A DNA stretch of 64,000 nt from Planctomycetota bacterium (GCA_030950285.1 JAUZRR010000007.1:62001-126000); one strand, 5' to 3'; shown: positions 15,554-25,156, counted from the stretch's first letter. The notes: generated by a model from the letters alone, not told the origin. A program made the numbers and translations.

Positions 15554-16063
15554 ATGGCTAAAGCCTCTCCCAAGCCCGCTGCTCCCGAGTCCGCAGCAAC
15601 GCCTGTCTCCGAGCCGTTGCCGCGGGTTGAGCTGTATACGGATGGAGCGTGTTCGGGGAATCCCGGGCCGGGTGGTTGGGGGTACATTCTTCGTCATCGG
15701 GTTTCGCAGAACGAGCGCGAGGCTTCGGGCGGGGAGAAGGCGACGACCAATAACCGGATGGAGCTGACGGCGGTGATCCGTGGGCTCGAGGCGTTGACGC
15801 GGCCGAGCGTGGTCGAGCTTTACAGCGATTCGCAGTATGTGCTGAAGGGTCTTGGGGAGTGGATGGAGGGGTGGAAGCGGCGTGGGTGGAAGACCGCGGG
15901 CAAGAAGCCGGTGAAGAACCAGGACTTGTGGGAGCGGCTCGACGAGCTGAAGGGTGAGCACGAGATCCGGTTTCACTGGGTGCGGGGGCACAACGAGCAT
16001 CCTGAGAACGAGCGTTGCGATCGGCTTGCGGTTCAGGCTCGGGACGCGGCGGCGGGGAAGTAG
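15554..16063 (+). CDS. rnhA: Ribonuclease HI
   Basis: This 169-residue endonuclease degrades the RNA strand of RNA-DNA hybrids. All catalytic residues are in place: Asp30 ([18 protein letters not shown]), Glu70 ([10 protein letters not shown]), Asp92 (LYSDSQYV), His146 ([13 protein letters not shown]) and Asp156 (RCDRLA). The basic handle [20 protein letters not shown] (103-122) that binds hybrids is present. The first ~22 residues are an Ala/Pro-rich extension absent from the E. coli enzyme. It is divergent from purL. Confidence 0.95.
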   Translation: MAKASPKPAAPESAATPVSEPLPRVELYTDGACSGNPGPGGWGYILRHRVSQNEREASGGEKATTNNRMELTAVIRGLEALTRPSVVELYSDSQYVLKGLGEWMEGWKRRGWKTAGKKPVKNQDLWERLDELKGEHEIRFHWVRGHNEHPENERCDRLAVQARDAAAGK

Positions 16064-16340
16064 CGTCGGGTTTGCTGTTGTTCGGGCGGTCGGGCGTTTT
16101 CGGCTCGCCGGCGCTGTCTGTGCCGGTTGTGTCGGTGGGGGGATGCGCACCGGGGGGGGTGGGTCTGGGGGAGGGTCGCGGGCGGAACCGGCTGTGTGGT
16201 CTGCGCCGTTGCGGCAAGTGTGGGTGACCGGGCCGGTTGTGATCGGGCGTGAACGCGGGCGGGGCTTGTGCCGATGAATGAGTCGCCGACGGTCGGGGCG
16301 TTTTCGCCCGGTCGATGTGCGGCGATCGGGAGGAACTGCT

Positions 16341-17396
16341 GTGGACTTAGATCAGATTTTGCAGCTCGCGCACGACGCGGACGCTTCGGACATTCACATT
16401 GTGTCGGGGCACCAGCCGACGATGCGCGTCCATCAGATTGTGCAGCGGATGGATATTCCCGAGGTCTCTCCCGATGACGCGATGCGGTACTTCAAGGAGA
16501 TCGCGTCGGACGAGGCGCAGTCGATCTTTGAGCGGCAGAAGGACTCGGACTTCTCGTTTGCGAAGGAGAAGTTTGGTCGGTATCGCGTGAACGCGCACAT
16601 GCAGCGTGGGACGGTGGCGATGTCTTTGCGGACGATCAAGACCAAGGTGCCGCCGCTGGAGAAACTGAGTCTGCCGGAGATTATCGCGAGGCTGACGTAC
16701 CTGCCTCGCGGGCTTGTGCTGGTGACCGGGGATACTGGCTCGGGCAAATCGACGACGCTGGCGGCGATGATCCAGGCGATGAACGAGCGGTACGCCAAGC
16801 ACATTATTACGTTGGAGGACCCGATCGAGTACGCGCTGGAGAGCGACAAGTGCCTGATCGAGCAGCGTGAGCTCGGGCAGGACATGCCGACCTTTTCGTC
16901 GGGGCTCAAGCACGCGCTTCGGCAGGACCCGGACATTATTCTGGTTGGTGAGATGCGGGACCTGGAGACGACGGCGCTTGCGATCTCGGCGGCCGAGACG
17001 GGGCACCTGGTGCTCTCGACGTTGCACACGGTGAACGCTTCGCAGACGGTCGAGCGGATTATCGATATGTATCCGGCGGGGCAGCAGAACCAGATTCGCG
17101 CGATGCTGGCGGGGACGCTTCAGGCGGTGGTTTCGCAGACGCTGTTTACGCGGCAGGACTCGGGCGGGATGTGCCCGGCGGTGGAGGTGCTGCTGTGCAC
17201 GCCGGCGGTGCGGAACCTGATCCGTGAGAGCCGGACATTTGAGATTCCGAACGTGATCGAGACGAATCGTGCGATCGGGATGTGCAGCCTGGACACGGCG
17301 ATTGGTGAGCTGTATTTCAACGGGATGGTGAGTAAAGAGGACGCGATCGCGCAGGCGGTGTATCCGGACAAGCTCGCCCGTCAACTCGCAGCCTGA
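16341..17396 (+). CDS. pilT: Type IV pilus retraction ATPase PilT
   Basis: This 351-residue hexameric ATPase at the cytoplasmic base of the type IV pilus drives pilus disassembly. Walker A is GDTGSGKST (130-138), the Asp-box is ITLEDPIEYAL (156-166), Walker B is IILVGEMRD (199-207), and the His-box is GHLVLSTLHT. The PilT-specific AIRNLIRE motif appears as AVRNLIRE (289-296), which separates it from the assembly ATPase PilB. The start GTG at 16341 has GGGAGGA 6 nt upstream. It is the first gene of a five-gene pilus operon; pilB is not in the window. The 277 bp before it hold no recognisable gene. Confidence 0.93.
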   Translation: MDLDQILQLAHDADASDIHIVSGHQPTMRVHQIVQRMDIPEVSPDDAMRYFKEIASDEAQSIFERQKDSDFSFAKEKFGRYRVNAHMQRGTVAMSLRTIKTKVPPLEKLSLPEIIARLTYLPRGLVLVTGDTGSGKSTTLAAMIQAMNERYAKHIITLEDPIEYALESDKCLIEQRELGQDMPTFSSGLKHALRQDPDIILVGEMRDLETTALAISAAETGHLVLSTLHTVNASQTVERIIDMYPAGQQNQIRAMLAGTLQAVVSQTLFTRQDSGGMCPAVEVLLCTPAVRNLIRESRTFEIPNVIETNRAIGMCSLDTAIGELYFNGMVSKEDAIAQAVYPDKLARQLAA

Positions 17397-17408
17397 GGGA
17401 GGTAATCG

Positions 17409-18635
17409 ATGCCCCATTATCGCTATCAGGCGCGGGACGCCGCGGGAAAGACGACTTCCGGGACGATCACCGCGGAGAACGTCGGGATCGCTGCGACCTC
17501 GCTTCGGACGCAGGGCATGCACGTCATGTCGATCTCGCCGACTGGTGCTGCGGAGACCGCGTCGGGGTTTGTGGAGTTTCTCAAGCGGCTGAACTCGAGC
17601 AAGCCGACGACCAAGCACGTGCTGGACTTTACGACGCAGCTTTCGGTGATGATCCGTGCGGGGATCAACCTGCGGTCGGCGCTTGAGGGCGTGGCCGAGC
17701 AGACGACGCACGCGCAGTTCAAGAAGGTGGTGATGAGCCTGAAGGACGACGTGGAGAGCGGCAAGCAGTTCTCCGACGCGATCGCGAAGTACCCGAAGCT
17801 TTTCGGACCTTTGTATGTTTCGATGGTGCGTGCTTCGGAGATGTCGGGGTCGTTCTCGGAGATGCTGAATCGGATCGCGGGGTATATCGGTCAGCAGATC
17901 GAGACCCGGAAGATGGTGGTGGGTGCGTCGATTTATCCGGGGATTATCGCTTCGATGGCGATTGGCGTGACGGTGTTTTTGCTGACGTTTGTGCTGCCGA
18001 GGTTCTACACGATCTTTGAGGGCAAGGAGGACGTGTTGCCGTGGTCGACGAGGTCTCTGATGACCCTCAGCCAGTTCATGACGTCTGAATGGCCGTACAT
18101 TGTTGGCGGGTTTGTGGTGATTTCGGGGGTGTTGATTGTCGCGGCGAAGACGGACGTTGGTTCATTCTGGATCGACAAGATGAAGCTGACGTTGCCGATG
18201 TTCAAGCACATGTTTGGGTCGCTGTATATCAACCGCTCGCTGCAGACGATGGGGCAGTTGATCAACGCGGGTGTGCCGATGCTTGACACGCTGAGCATTA
18301 CGGGGGAGATCTCGGGCAACCAGCTTTATAAGGGGATGTGGCAGCACGTGCATTCGAGCGTGAAGCAGGGGCGGAAGATCACGGGGCCGTTGCTGAAGGA
18401 CGGGCTGATGCCTCGGAGCGTGGTGCAGATGATCGCGGCGGGTGAGGAGTCCGGGAAGCTTGGCGAGGTTCTCGACGAGATCAGCGGGTACTACGCGCAG
18501 CAGTTAAAGGACCAGATCAAGGCGCTCACGAGCATGATCGAGCCCATCATGATCGTTGTAATGGGTTCAGTCGTTGGATTCATCGCGATGGCAGTGATTC
18601 TCCCGATCTTCAAGATGAGCCAGCTCGTCGGGTAA
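17409..18635 (+). CDS. pilC: Type IV pilus inner-membrane platform protein PilC (GspF family)
   Basis: This 408-residue polytopic protein is the platform on which pilus ATPases act. It has two GspF repeats: the first with FTTQLSVMIRAGINLRSALEG and the second with INRSLQTMGQLINAGVPMLD, each followed by a hydrophobic region (~170-200, ~222-245, and the C-terminal span ~375-400 ending in AVILPIFKMSQLVG). The short N-terminal domain (YRYQARDAAGKTTSG) is typical. GAGGGAGGT precedes the ATG. It lies 12 bp after pilT and is surely co-transcribed. Confidence 0.93.
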   Translation: MPHYRYQARDAAGKTTSGTITAENVGIAATSLRTQGMHVMSISPTGAAETASGFVEFLKRLNSSKPTTKHVLDFTTQLSVMIRAGINLRSALEGVAEQTTHAQFKKVVMSLKDDVESGKQFSDAIAKYPKLFGPLYVSMVRASEMSGSFSEMLNRIAGYIGQQIETRKMVVGASIYPGIIASMAIGVTVFLLTFVLPRFYTIFEGKEDVLPWSTRSLMTLSQFMTSEWPYIVGGFVVISGVLIVAAKTDVGSFWIDKMKLTLPMFKHMFGSLYINRSLQTMGQLINAGVPMLDTLSITGEISGNQLYKGMWQHVHSSVKQGRKITGPLLKDGLMPRSVVQMIAAGEESGKLGEVLDEISGYYAQQLKDQIKALTSMIEPIMIVVMGSVVGFIAMAVILPIFKMSQLVG

Positions 18636-18705
18636 CCGACACTCTGTGTTGGGGTCGGGCCGCGCTCTCGCCCAGCGATCGCGGTGCGATCACGAAGGGA
18701 GCACG

Positions 18706-19374
18706 ATGATCGGCAGGCAATCAACCATCACCAGGCGAACTCGGGCGATGCCGCGACGGGGTGCGGGCTTTACGCTGCTCGAGACGGCGTTGGCAATGGT
18801 CATCCTCGGGGTCGGTGTGCTCGCGATGGTCGAGGCGCAGGCGTCGTTCATCCAGAGCAATCTGTGGTCGTCGCACGCGGCGAGCGGGAACTTTCTTGCC
18901 CAGGAGTTGCGCGAGTACACCCGGAACCTGCCGCGGCACGACCCGGTGCGTGGGCTCAGCGAGGACGTTTCCTTCGTCTTCGGGCCCGAACCCGGGGAGG
19001 TGACGATTGACGATTTTGATGACCTGGACGATCTGGACGGCATGCGGTTTGGGTTTGGGGGAGACATGCCCGGGCCGATCAACGCGCTTGGTGAGGTGAT
19101 ACCCGAGATCAGCATCGACGGGACGATCAGCTACGACAGCAACGGTGATCCGGAGCCGATGAAGGGTTGGGCGCAGACGGTGATTGTTGAGAAGATCGAA
19201 CCGTTCGACAGTTCGTGGGTGCGCAATGACGAGTACGGGCGTGAGTTTGAGGAGGACGGGCTGCCGCCGCTGGGGTTGGAGTCGTTCCCGTTGCGGGTGA
19301 CGGTGGTGGTGACGTATACGCCGAGCAACGGGGAGGAACTCGAGATGGCAAGGGTGAGTTGGATCGCTCCCTGA
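18706..19374 (+). CDS. Prepilin, PilV-like minor pilin
   Basis: This 222-residue protein carries a type III prepilin signal: basic leader to Gly21, then FTLLETALAMVILGVGVLAM, with Glu at +5 of the mature protein and a hydrophobic helix to ~45. Prepilin peptidase (PilD, not in window) would cut after Gly21 and methylate Phe22. The remainder is a globular domain rich in Asp (DDFDDLDDLDG). PilV-like is inferred from the VILGVGVLAMVEAQ helix and its place in the operon. The start ATG has GAAGGGAG just upstream. Confidence 0.85.
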   Translation: MIGRQSTITRRTRAMPRRGAGFTLLETALAMVILGVGVLAMVEAQASFIQSNLWSSHAASGNFLAQELREYTRNLPRHDPVRGLSEDVSFVFGPEPGEVTIDDFDDLDDLDGMRFGFGGDMPGPINALGEVIPEISIDGTISYDSNGDPEPMKGWAQTVIVEKIEPFDSSWVRNDEYGREFEEDGLPPLGLESFPLRVTVVVTYTPSNGEELEMARVSWIAP

Positions 19375-19452
19375 TTGTGTTGGTGTTGTTTTGTTCCGGT
19401 CCCGGCGATTGCTGAGGATCGGTGGGTGGTTGGGTGAGGAGGAGGAGCAGTC

Positions 19453-22400
19453 GTGACAGCCCGCAAACCAGCTCGCATGTTGACCACCGCCGAGTCGCAG
19501 CCGGCCCTGTGCCGGCGGGTTCGTCGGCGTCCGGGTCGATTCGACCGTCGGGGCGTGGTGTCCGTGCTCGCGATGATGTTTCTTGTTCTGTTCGGCTCTC
19601 TTGTGGCGGCGATGGCGATCACCAGCCGCGGCAACATCCGCACCGCGGACACACACCTGCAGGTGACCGCGGCGCTCAGCGCAGCCGAGACGGGGCTGAT
19701 CGTCGGGCAGAACCGGCTCTCCAGCGCGACCGGTCGGTTTGTGGTCGAGCAGAGCGAGATGTTGCCCGAATTTGTCGAGGACCTCTGGCTTGGGACGCTC
19801 AACAGCTGGGGCGAGCATACGGTGCTTGATAACCCGCTGGGATACTCGGATGTTCCCGCGGGGGTTGCCGAGGCGTTGCTCTTCTTGCACACGCTCGACA
19901 CGAACATCATCGTGGAGTCTGAGGCGGATATCGACGCGCCGATCATGTCGCCGGCGTGGCCCGAGGCCGACCTGGATATCTACAAGAGCACCGGCTGGAT
20001 CATCACCCCGATCGTGGCGGTGGACGCGCCCAACCAGACCGGGCCGCCCCCGGCTGGGTACCAGATCATCTATGCGCCGCTCGCGAACGGCACGGACGTG
20101 CGGGTGATCGTGATCGGGTACGATTTTCAGGTGAACCGGCCGCCGATGACCCGGATGATCATGCAGGACTTCCGTATCGCCAAGCGGATCGACCAGGCGG
20201 TGGTGAGCCCGAGCCGTATCTTGATCGGCAAGAACGTGCAGGTTGTCGGCGACCTGGGGGCGAGCTTCGATCAGGTCGACTTTGAGCACGCGGACCCTTT
20301 GGTGACCCGATCGGACTTCTTCCGCATCGACCCGACGCTCGATTCCAAGCTCGAGGCGTTGTACGCGGTGGCGGGCGATCCGGCGGTCGATGTGGACGGC
20401 GACAACCGTCTGCGCCCGGACCACCCGGTCGAGGGGCCCGCGATTCCGAGTGGCTACTCGGGGGATGAGGGCGACCCCGATCCTGAGTCGGCGTTCAACG
20501 ACGCGACCGGGGACGGGTATGTGGACGAGTTCGATCTCTTTATCAACCACTTTGACACCGACGGCGACGGGCGGGTCGAGATCGAGACGGAGTTTATTGA
20601 CAGCTTCGGCGCGGTGCTCGATGCCGACCTCGCGCACCTGATCGATTCGGGGACTCCGGATCGGAACCGTAACGGGGTGTGGGGTTTCGAGGATGTGAAC
20701 GGGGACGGGCGGTATGACGAAGCCGACGGCGACGAGTTTCTCGACTGGTACTGGTTCAACCCGGGTCTTGAAGACGCCTACAAGCACTACCCGGACAACG
20801 AGCTTGGATATCTCGACGGGTACATCGACAAGATGGACCGGTACGTGAAGCTCAAGGGGAAGCTGCTCTTCAAGACCAGCGAGTCGGCGTGGGCGAACGC
20901 GAATCCGGATTACAACGCGCAGCTGATGGGGGCGATCCGTCCGGACAACGGCGGCGCACCCCGCACGTTCGAGGCGACCGAGCAGGACCTGCCGTTGATT
21001 ACTGCGGACAGCTTTACCGACTCAGAGAACGCGCTGCAGATGGCGGCCGACGGGATCGAGTTCTGGCAGCAGGTCGCTGACAACCTGGGGATCTCGATCA
21101 ACGAGATCGCCGGGTACATCGAGACCCGCCCGCCGGGCGATTCATACACCGACGGGAACGGCAACCCGGTCTATTACCCGCGTTACCTGCGGGTTGATCC
21201 TGATCTGGACCTCGACGGACTTCCCGACAACTGGGACTCGGCGTACTTTGAATCGATGCCTTTCAGCGCGCCGGCGGCGGTGGATTGGTACTACCGGCCG
21301 GTGTTCGAGCACATGGTGTTCCGCGATGTGCAGATCCCCGAGGGGCTCAACGGGTTGTTTGTGGATTGCACGTTTGTGGGGGCGACGTATGTGCGTGCGC
21401 ACGTGAACAACTTCAACGTGCTCGACGCGAACAAGCCTCAGATTCCGTGGAATGAGTACGGGAAGATGGGTCTTGACTCGACGTCCGGGCGCCCTGTGCC
21501 GCTGCGTTCGCGGTGGGTGTTCGGGGATGATCTCAGCGAGTACAACTCGGCCACCGGGTTCAGCGATGCCCCCCCTCTGGGCGAGACGGTGCTGCCGGCC
21601 GAGGCGCAGCCGCCGTACCAGCTGATGTTGATGGCGACGAGTCCGATGGACAAGGGCGACATCCCGGCGAGCCAGGTCGCAAGTTATAACATCGACGACT
21701 ACAACGCGCTTCCCGACCCTCTTATTATTGAAACGGTCCGTGATATCGGCAGCGGGCCGGAGATCGTGCCGACCCGTGTCACCGACACTCGTTCTTATTC
21801 CAACAATCTCCGATTCCACGACAGCCTGTTTGTAGGGTCGATTGTAAGTGACGTGCCTCAGGAGTTTACGCACGTGCGGAACAAGATGCAGTTTACCGGC
21901 AAGACCCGGTTCCTCGAAGAGCACCCGACCGACGAGACGCTGAATCCTGAGGAGGGCGACCTCGCGGAACTGGTGAAGAGCTCGATGATGCTGCCGAACT
22001 TTTCGGTGGATGTCGGGACGTTTAACAGCCCGCCCGAGCAGGAGGTCAAGCTGCACGGCACGATCGTTGCGGGGGTGTTGGACGTGCGTGGCAATGCCGA
22101 GATCAACGGGTCTTTGCTGTTGACCTTTGCGCCGGTGTTTGGGGAGGGCCCTCTCAAGGACATCAACGGGAACCCCATCGGGAACCCGGCCGACTTCAAC
22201 GCGAGTCTTGGGTACTTTGGACCCGAGGACGGCGACGAGGAATCGTACGACCCGTTCGATCTGCCGATCGTGGACGGGGTGCGGGTGGTCGGATGGGACA
22301 CCGACGGCGACGGGATTGCGGATGTCGGACCGTTCGAGGACGAACCGCCCGGGGGTGTGCTTGTGCCGTTCAACGGGTTCGGGCGGATTCGTCTCCAGTT

Positions 22401-22488
22401 CAACCCCGACAGCGAGCTTCCCAACGGGATCATGCTGCCGGTCAAGGCGTTGCCTCTGCACGCGACGTACAAGGAGGGCAAGCTGTGA
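19453..22488 (+). CDS. Large PilX-like pilus-associated protein with calcium-type repeats
   Basis: This 1011-residue protein starts with a basic leader and one membrane helix (VVSVLAMMFLVLFGSLVAAM, ~35-54) followed by SAAETGLIVGQNRL, the arrangement of PilX-type proteins that share pilin-like N-terminal helices but lack a Glu5 prepilin site. The long extracytoplasmic part has several Asp-rich DxDGDG loops (DVDGDNRL ~314; DATGDGYVDEFD and DTDGDGRVE ~350-376; DVNGDGRYDEADGDEF ~415-430; DTDGDGIAD ~950), which in thrombospondin-3, dockerin and EF-hand modules bind calcium. A GGAGGAGGAG Shine-Dalgarno sequence lies ahead of the GTG start. Much larger than usual PilX (~200 residues). Confidence 0.75.
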   Translation: MTARKPARMLTTAESQPALCRRVRRRPGRFDRRGVVSVLAMMFLVLFGSLVAAMAITSRGNIRTADTHLQVTAALSAAETGLIVGQNRLSSATGRFVVEQSEMLPEFVEDLWLGTLNSWGEHTVLDNPLGYSDVPAGVAEALLFLHTLDTNIIVESEADIDAPIMSPAWPEADLDIYKSTGWIITPIVAVDAPNQTGPPPAGYQIIYAPLANGTDVRVIVIGYDFQVNRPPMTRMIMQDFRIAKRIDQAVVSPSRILIGKNVQVVGDLGASFDQVDFEHADPLVTRSDFFRIDPTLDSKLEALYAVAGDPAVDVDGDNRLRPDHPVEGPAIPSGYSGDEGDPDPESAFNDATGDGYVDEFDLFINHFDTDGDGRVEIETEFIDSFGAVLDADLAHLIDSGTPDRNRNGVWGFEDVNGDGRYDEADGDEFLDWYWFNPGLEDAYKHYPDNELGYLDGYIDKMDRYVKLKGKLLFKTSESAWANANPDYNAQLMGAIRPDNGGAPRTFEATEQDLPLITADSFTDSENALQMAADGIEFWQQVADNLGISINEIAGYIETRPPGDSYTDGNGNPVYYPRYLRVDPDLDLDGLPDNWDSAYFESMPFSAPAAVDWYYRPVFEHMVFRDVQIPEGLNGLFVDCTFVGATYVRAHVNNFNVLDANKPQIPWNEYGKMGLDSTSGRPVPLRSRWVFGDDLSEYNSATGFSDAPPLGETVLPAEAQPPYQLMLMATSPMDKGDIPASQVASYNIDDYNALPDPLIIETVRDIGSGPEIVPTRVTDTRSYSNNLRFHDSLFVGSIVSDVPQEFTHVRNKMQFTGKTRFLEEHPTDETLNPEEGDLAELVKSSMMLPNFSVDVGTFNSPPEQEVKLHGTIVAGVLDVRGNAEINGSLLLTFAPVFGEGPLKDINGNPIGNPADFNASLGYFGPEDGDEESYDPFDLPIVDGVRVVGWDTDGDGIADVGPFEDEPPGGVLVPFNGFGRIRLQFNPDSELPNGIMLPVKALPLHATYKEGKL

Positions 22489-23123
22489 ACGACCCGAGGA
22501 ATCAAGGCCGATCACGTCGTGGGCGGGGTGCTGCCCGGCGCGGGTTCAGTGTGGCGGAGATGTTGGTTGCGTTGATGATCAGCTCGATGCTGCTGACCGC
22601 GACGCTGGGCGCGCTGCAGGGCAGTTTCAAGGCGTACAAAGCGACCACCGAGAGCGCCTCGTCGCACGTGGTAGCACGGATGGTGATGCAGCGGCTGACG
22701 ACGATGATCCGGACGGGCGAGGACTTCGGCCCGTACCCGATTAACCCGATCCTGGACCCGGTCCTGGTTCCTGACCCGCCGGAGATCGAGTTCGTCGTGG
22801 AGAAAAACGAGAGCACGGGGTTCGAGCGGGTGATCCGCATCGAGCGCCGCGACACCGCCGAGGAGAACATCTACGCGCTGTGGTATGTGCAGACCGACTT
22901 TTTCGGCGGCGTGCAGGACGGCGAGGCGCAGGAGTACCCGTTGTTGACCAATGTGCAGAACGTGACGTTCACGTTGTATTATGACGTGGGGCCTCGGCTC
23001 GAGCACGCGACGATTGATCTGACGATCCGGCCTGACGACCTCGACGACGCGGCGATCGCTGCGGATCTTGAGTCGGCGAGCATGCGGATGGTGACGACGA
23101 TTTCGCCGCGGCGGATGGACTGA
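22485..23123 (+). CDS. Prepilin, PilW-like minor pilin
   Basis: This 212-residue protein has a prepilin signal: basic leader to Gly20, then FSVAEMLVALMISSMLLTAT with Glu at +5. The hydrophobic helix runs to ~42 and a globular domain follows. It starts with GTG overlapping the previous stop (GTGA), with AAGGAGGG 6 nt upstream, so it is translationally coupled to the PilX-like gene. With the PilV-like gene it probably forms the pilus-tip priming complex. It is the last gene of the operon and is followed by a hairpin-T terminator. Confidence 0.85.
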   Translation: MNDPRNQGRSRRGRGAARRGFSVAEMLVALMISSMLLTATLGALQGSFKAYKATTESASSHVVARMVMQRLTTMIRTGEDFGPYPINPILDPVLVPDPPEIEFVVEKNESTGFERVIRIERRDTAEENIYALWYVQTDFFGGVQDGEAQEYPLLTNVQNVTFTLYYDVGPRLEHATIDLTIRPDDLDDAAIAADLESASMRMVTTISPRRMD

Positions 23124-23134
23124 TCGAAAGACAT

Positions 23135-23176
23135 CTTTGTCGGCGAGTACCACGGCTTTGTCGGCAAGTACCACGA
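23135..23176 (+). repeat. 21-bp direct tandem duplication
   Basis: CTTTGTCGGCGAGTACCACG (23135-23154) is repeated at 23156-23175 with one change (GAGT to AAGT). It lies between the pilus operon and its terminator. Confidence 0.85.
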
Positions 23177-23181
23177 CAAGC

Positions 23182-23203
23182 CCGGGGCACGAGCCCGGTT
23201 TTT
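23182..23203 (+). terminator. Rho-independent terminator of the pilus operon
   Basis: CCGGG-GCACGAG-CCCGG is followed by TTTTTC. It sits between the convergent pilus operon and the YqaA-like gene, just before the latter's stop codon. Confidence 0.65.
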
Positions 23204-23204
23204 C

Positions 23205-24011
23205 TTACTCTGTCACTGCGCTGGGCGACTCGCTGGCGGATTCGTCGGCGTGTGCGTCGGTGCCCATTGCTTTGATCGCGAGCACGCCGACGATGAGCAG
23301 GACCATGAAGGCGAGTGTCAGCCAGTTGAAGTATTTCTCGACGAAGTGCTTTGCGGGCGGGCCGAACTTCCAGATGATGAGGGCGACGAGGTAGAAGCGG
23401 GCAGCGCGGCCGATGAGCGAGCCGACGATGAGAATCGGGAGCGCGACGCCGAAGACGCCGGCGGTGACGGTGAAGACCTTGTAGGGGATGGGTGTGAACG
23501 CGGCGGTGACGATCGCGAGCATCGCGTGGGCGGCGTATTTGTCCTGCACGAGGGTGAAGTGCTCGGGGGTGAATCCCGGGACGTGGTCGAAGAAGAAGGG
23601 CCCGATCGCGCCCCACGCCCACATGCCGATGAGATAGCCGACGATGCCGCCGAGTACCGACCCGGCGGTGCTCACGCCGGCAAACCACCACGCCTTGTCT
23701 CGGCGTTCGAGGGTGAGTGCAATCTGGAGCACGTCGGGGGGTATCGGGAAAAAGCTCGACTCGGCAAAGCTCAGGGCGAAGAGTGAAGTGGTCGCGTGCT
23801 TGTGGTGGGCCAGTGAAAGGACCCAGTCGTAGAGCCGACGGTGGGGTTGCCACCAGGGCGCACGGGCGGTTGCGGCGGCTGCCGAGGGGTTGGGAACCGC
23901 GGCTGCGGTCTCGGCCCCGGTCTCGGCGGGCGGGCCGGTTTCGTCCGGGCGTGCCGTCGTTGGGGCCTGGGCGTCCGGGAGTGTGTCTGGATGTTGGTCT
24001 GGGGTGGGCAT
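23205..24011 (-). CDS. YqaA/DedA-type membrane protein (VTT domain)
   Basis: This 268-residue protein has a ~45-residue Ala/Pro/Thr-rich N-terminus, then the DedA-like core: SFAESSFFPIPPDVLQIALTL (~83-103) is the re-entrant acidic-proline motif, followed by SVLGGIVGYLIGMWAWG, a loop, AAFTPIPYKVFTVTAGVFGV and IGRAARFYL. These are the VTT (SNARE-associated/YqaA) signatures of inner-membrane proteins involved in lipid-carrier flipping and membrane homeostasis. The tail is Ala/Glu/Asp-rich. A TACAGT hexamer lies 10 nt before the ATG. It follows lgt by 20 bp on the same strand. Confidence 0.85.
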   Translation of the reverse strand: MPTPDQHPDTLPDAQAPTTARPDETGPPAETGAETAAAVPNPSAAAATARAPWWQPHRRLYDWVLSLAHHKHATTSLFALSFAESSFFPIPPDVLQIALTLERRDKAWWFAGVSTAGSVLGGIVGYLIGMWAWGAIGPFFFDHVPGFTPEHFTLVQDKYAAHAMLAIVTAAFTPIPYKVFTVTAGVFGVALPILIVGSLIGRAARFYLVALIIWKFGPPAKHFVEKYFNWLTLAFMVLLIVGVLAIKAMGTDAHADESASESPSAVTE

Positions 24012-24031
24012 GGTGGTGCCGACTGTATCGG

Positions 24032-25156
24032 TCAATCGGCGGTCGGGGCTGAGGGCTTGGTGGGCTTTGGTGTGGGGTTTGGTGTGGGGTTTGGTGCCAT
24101 CCATCCGCCTCGGGGCTCGGCGTTGGACCGGCGGAGGCGGGCCAGGAGCAGCACGCCGATGACCGCCATGAGGACGCTGAACCACTGCCCGCGGCTGAGC
24201 CCGAGGACCCGCTGCATCGCGAGCTGGGCGTCGGGGAGGCGGACCAGTTCGGTCAGCACGCGCATGAGGCCGTAGGAGATCAGGAACCACGCCCCGATGA
24301 CGCCGGGCTTGCGGGGCTTGGCCCACACTGCCCACAGCACAGCCGCGAGCACGATCCCCTCGGCACCGGCCTGCATGAGTTGGGAGGGGTGCCTCGCCGA
24401 GAGGAGGGGCGCGAGTTCGGCGGCGAGTCTGTTGCCTTCGGGGCTGCCGGATTGGATCTGTTCGACGATGCGGCGGTAGACGGTTTCCCACGCTTCGCCG
24501 GGGAGTCGGGCCTCTCGGAAGACGAGCTGGTCGAGGGCTTGTTCCTGCACGGCGGAGCGGAAGCTGTCGTGGTCGGTGAGGACCTCCTGGGGGAAGCGGA
24601 CGCTCCACCACGGTGCGGGCTCGCCGGGCTTGGCAGCGATGCGGCCGAGCAGCTCGCCGTTGATGAAGTTTGCGACCCGGCCGAAGAAGAGGCCGGCGGG
24701 TGCGATGAACGCAAAGGCGTCGGCGATGTGGAGGAGTGGTGCGCGGCCTTCGATGGAGCCGTCGGGTTGTTTCCAGCCTCGGCTGATGCGCCAGGCGGCG
24801 AGGAGGACACCGACCATGCCGCCGTGGCTTGCCATGCCGCCGCGGTTGATCGCCAGGACGCCCCACCAGGGCGGGCCGCTCGAGAAACTCCAGAGGAGTG
24901 AGGGCTCGTAGAGGAGAACGTACCCGAGGCGGCCGCCGACGACGACACCGACGACGACGGTGAGGATGGCGTCGCCGCAGCGGTGGGTGGGGATGGCGAT
25001 GAGGTTGCGCTTGGCGAGCCAGCGGAGTTGGAGGTAGCCGAGGAGGAAGCCCATCGCGTAGGCGAGCCCGTACCAACGGAGCCCGAGCGTCTCGGTGAAC
25101 CGGACCGCAAAGGGGCTGAGGTCGTGCAGCCAGGCGTCGGCGAGGGTGAGGGTCAT
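24032..25156 (-). CDS. lgt: Prolipoprotein diacylglyceryl transferase
   Basis: This 374-residue inner-membrane enzyme attaches diacylglycerol to the lipobox cysteine of prolipoproteins. The Lgt signature GRVANFINGELLGR (~160-173) is intact; HPSQLMQAGAEG (~260-271) is the second conserved motif, and the N-terminus shows RWYGLAYAMGFLLGY. It has 7 or more membrane segments. Compared with typical Lgt there is an insertion of ~50 residues between the signature and HPSQL, and the C-terminal tail is a tandem repeat (NPTPNPTPKPTKPS). Its start overlaps the stop of the HAD gene (ATGA), indicating coupling. Confidence 0.93.
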   Translation of the reverse strand: MTLTLADAWLHDLSPFAVRFTETLGLRWYGLAYAMGFLLGYLQLRWLAKRNLIAIPTHRCGDAILTVVVGVVVGGRLGYVLLYEPSLLWSFSSGPPWWGVLAINRGGMASHGGMVGVLLAAWRISRGWKQPDGSIEGRAPLLHIADAFAFIAPAGLFFGRVANFINGELLGRIAAKPGEPAPWWSVRFPQEVLTDHDSFRSAVQEQALDQLVFREARLPGEAWETVYRRIVEQIQSGSPEGNRLAAELAPLLSARHPSQLMQAGAEGIVLAAVLWAVWAKPRKPGVIGAWFLISYGLMRVLTELVRLPDAQLAMQRVLGLSRGQWFSVLMAVIGVLLLARLRRSNAEPRGGWMAPNPTPNPTPKPTKPSAPTAD

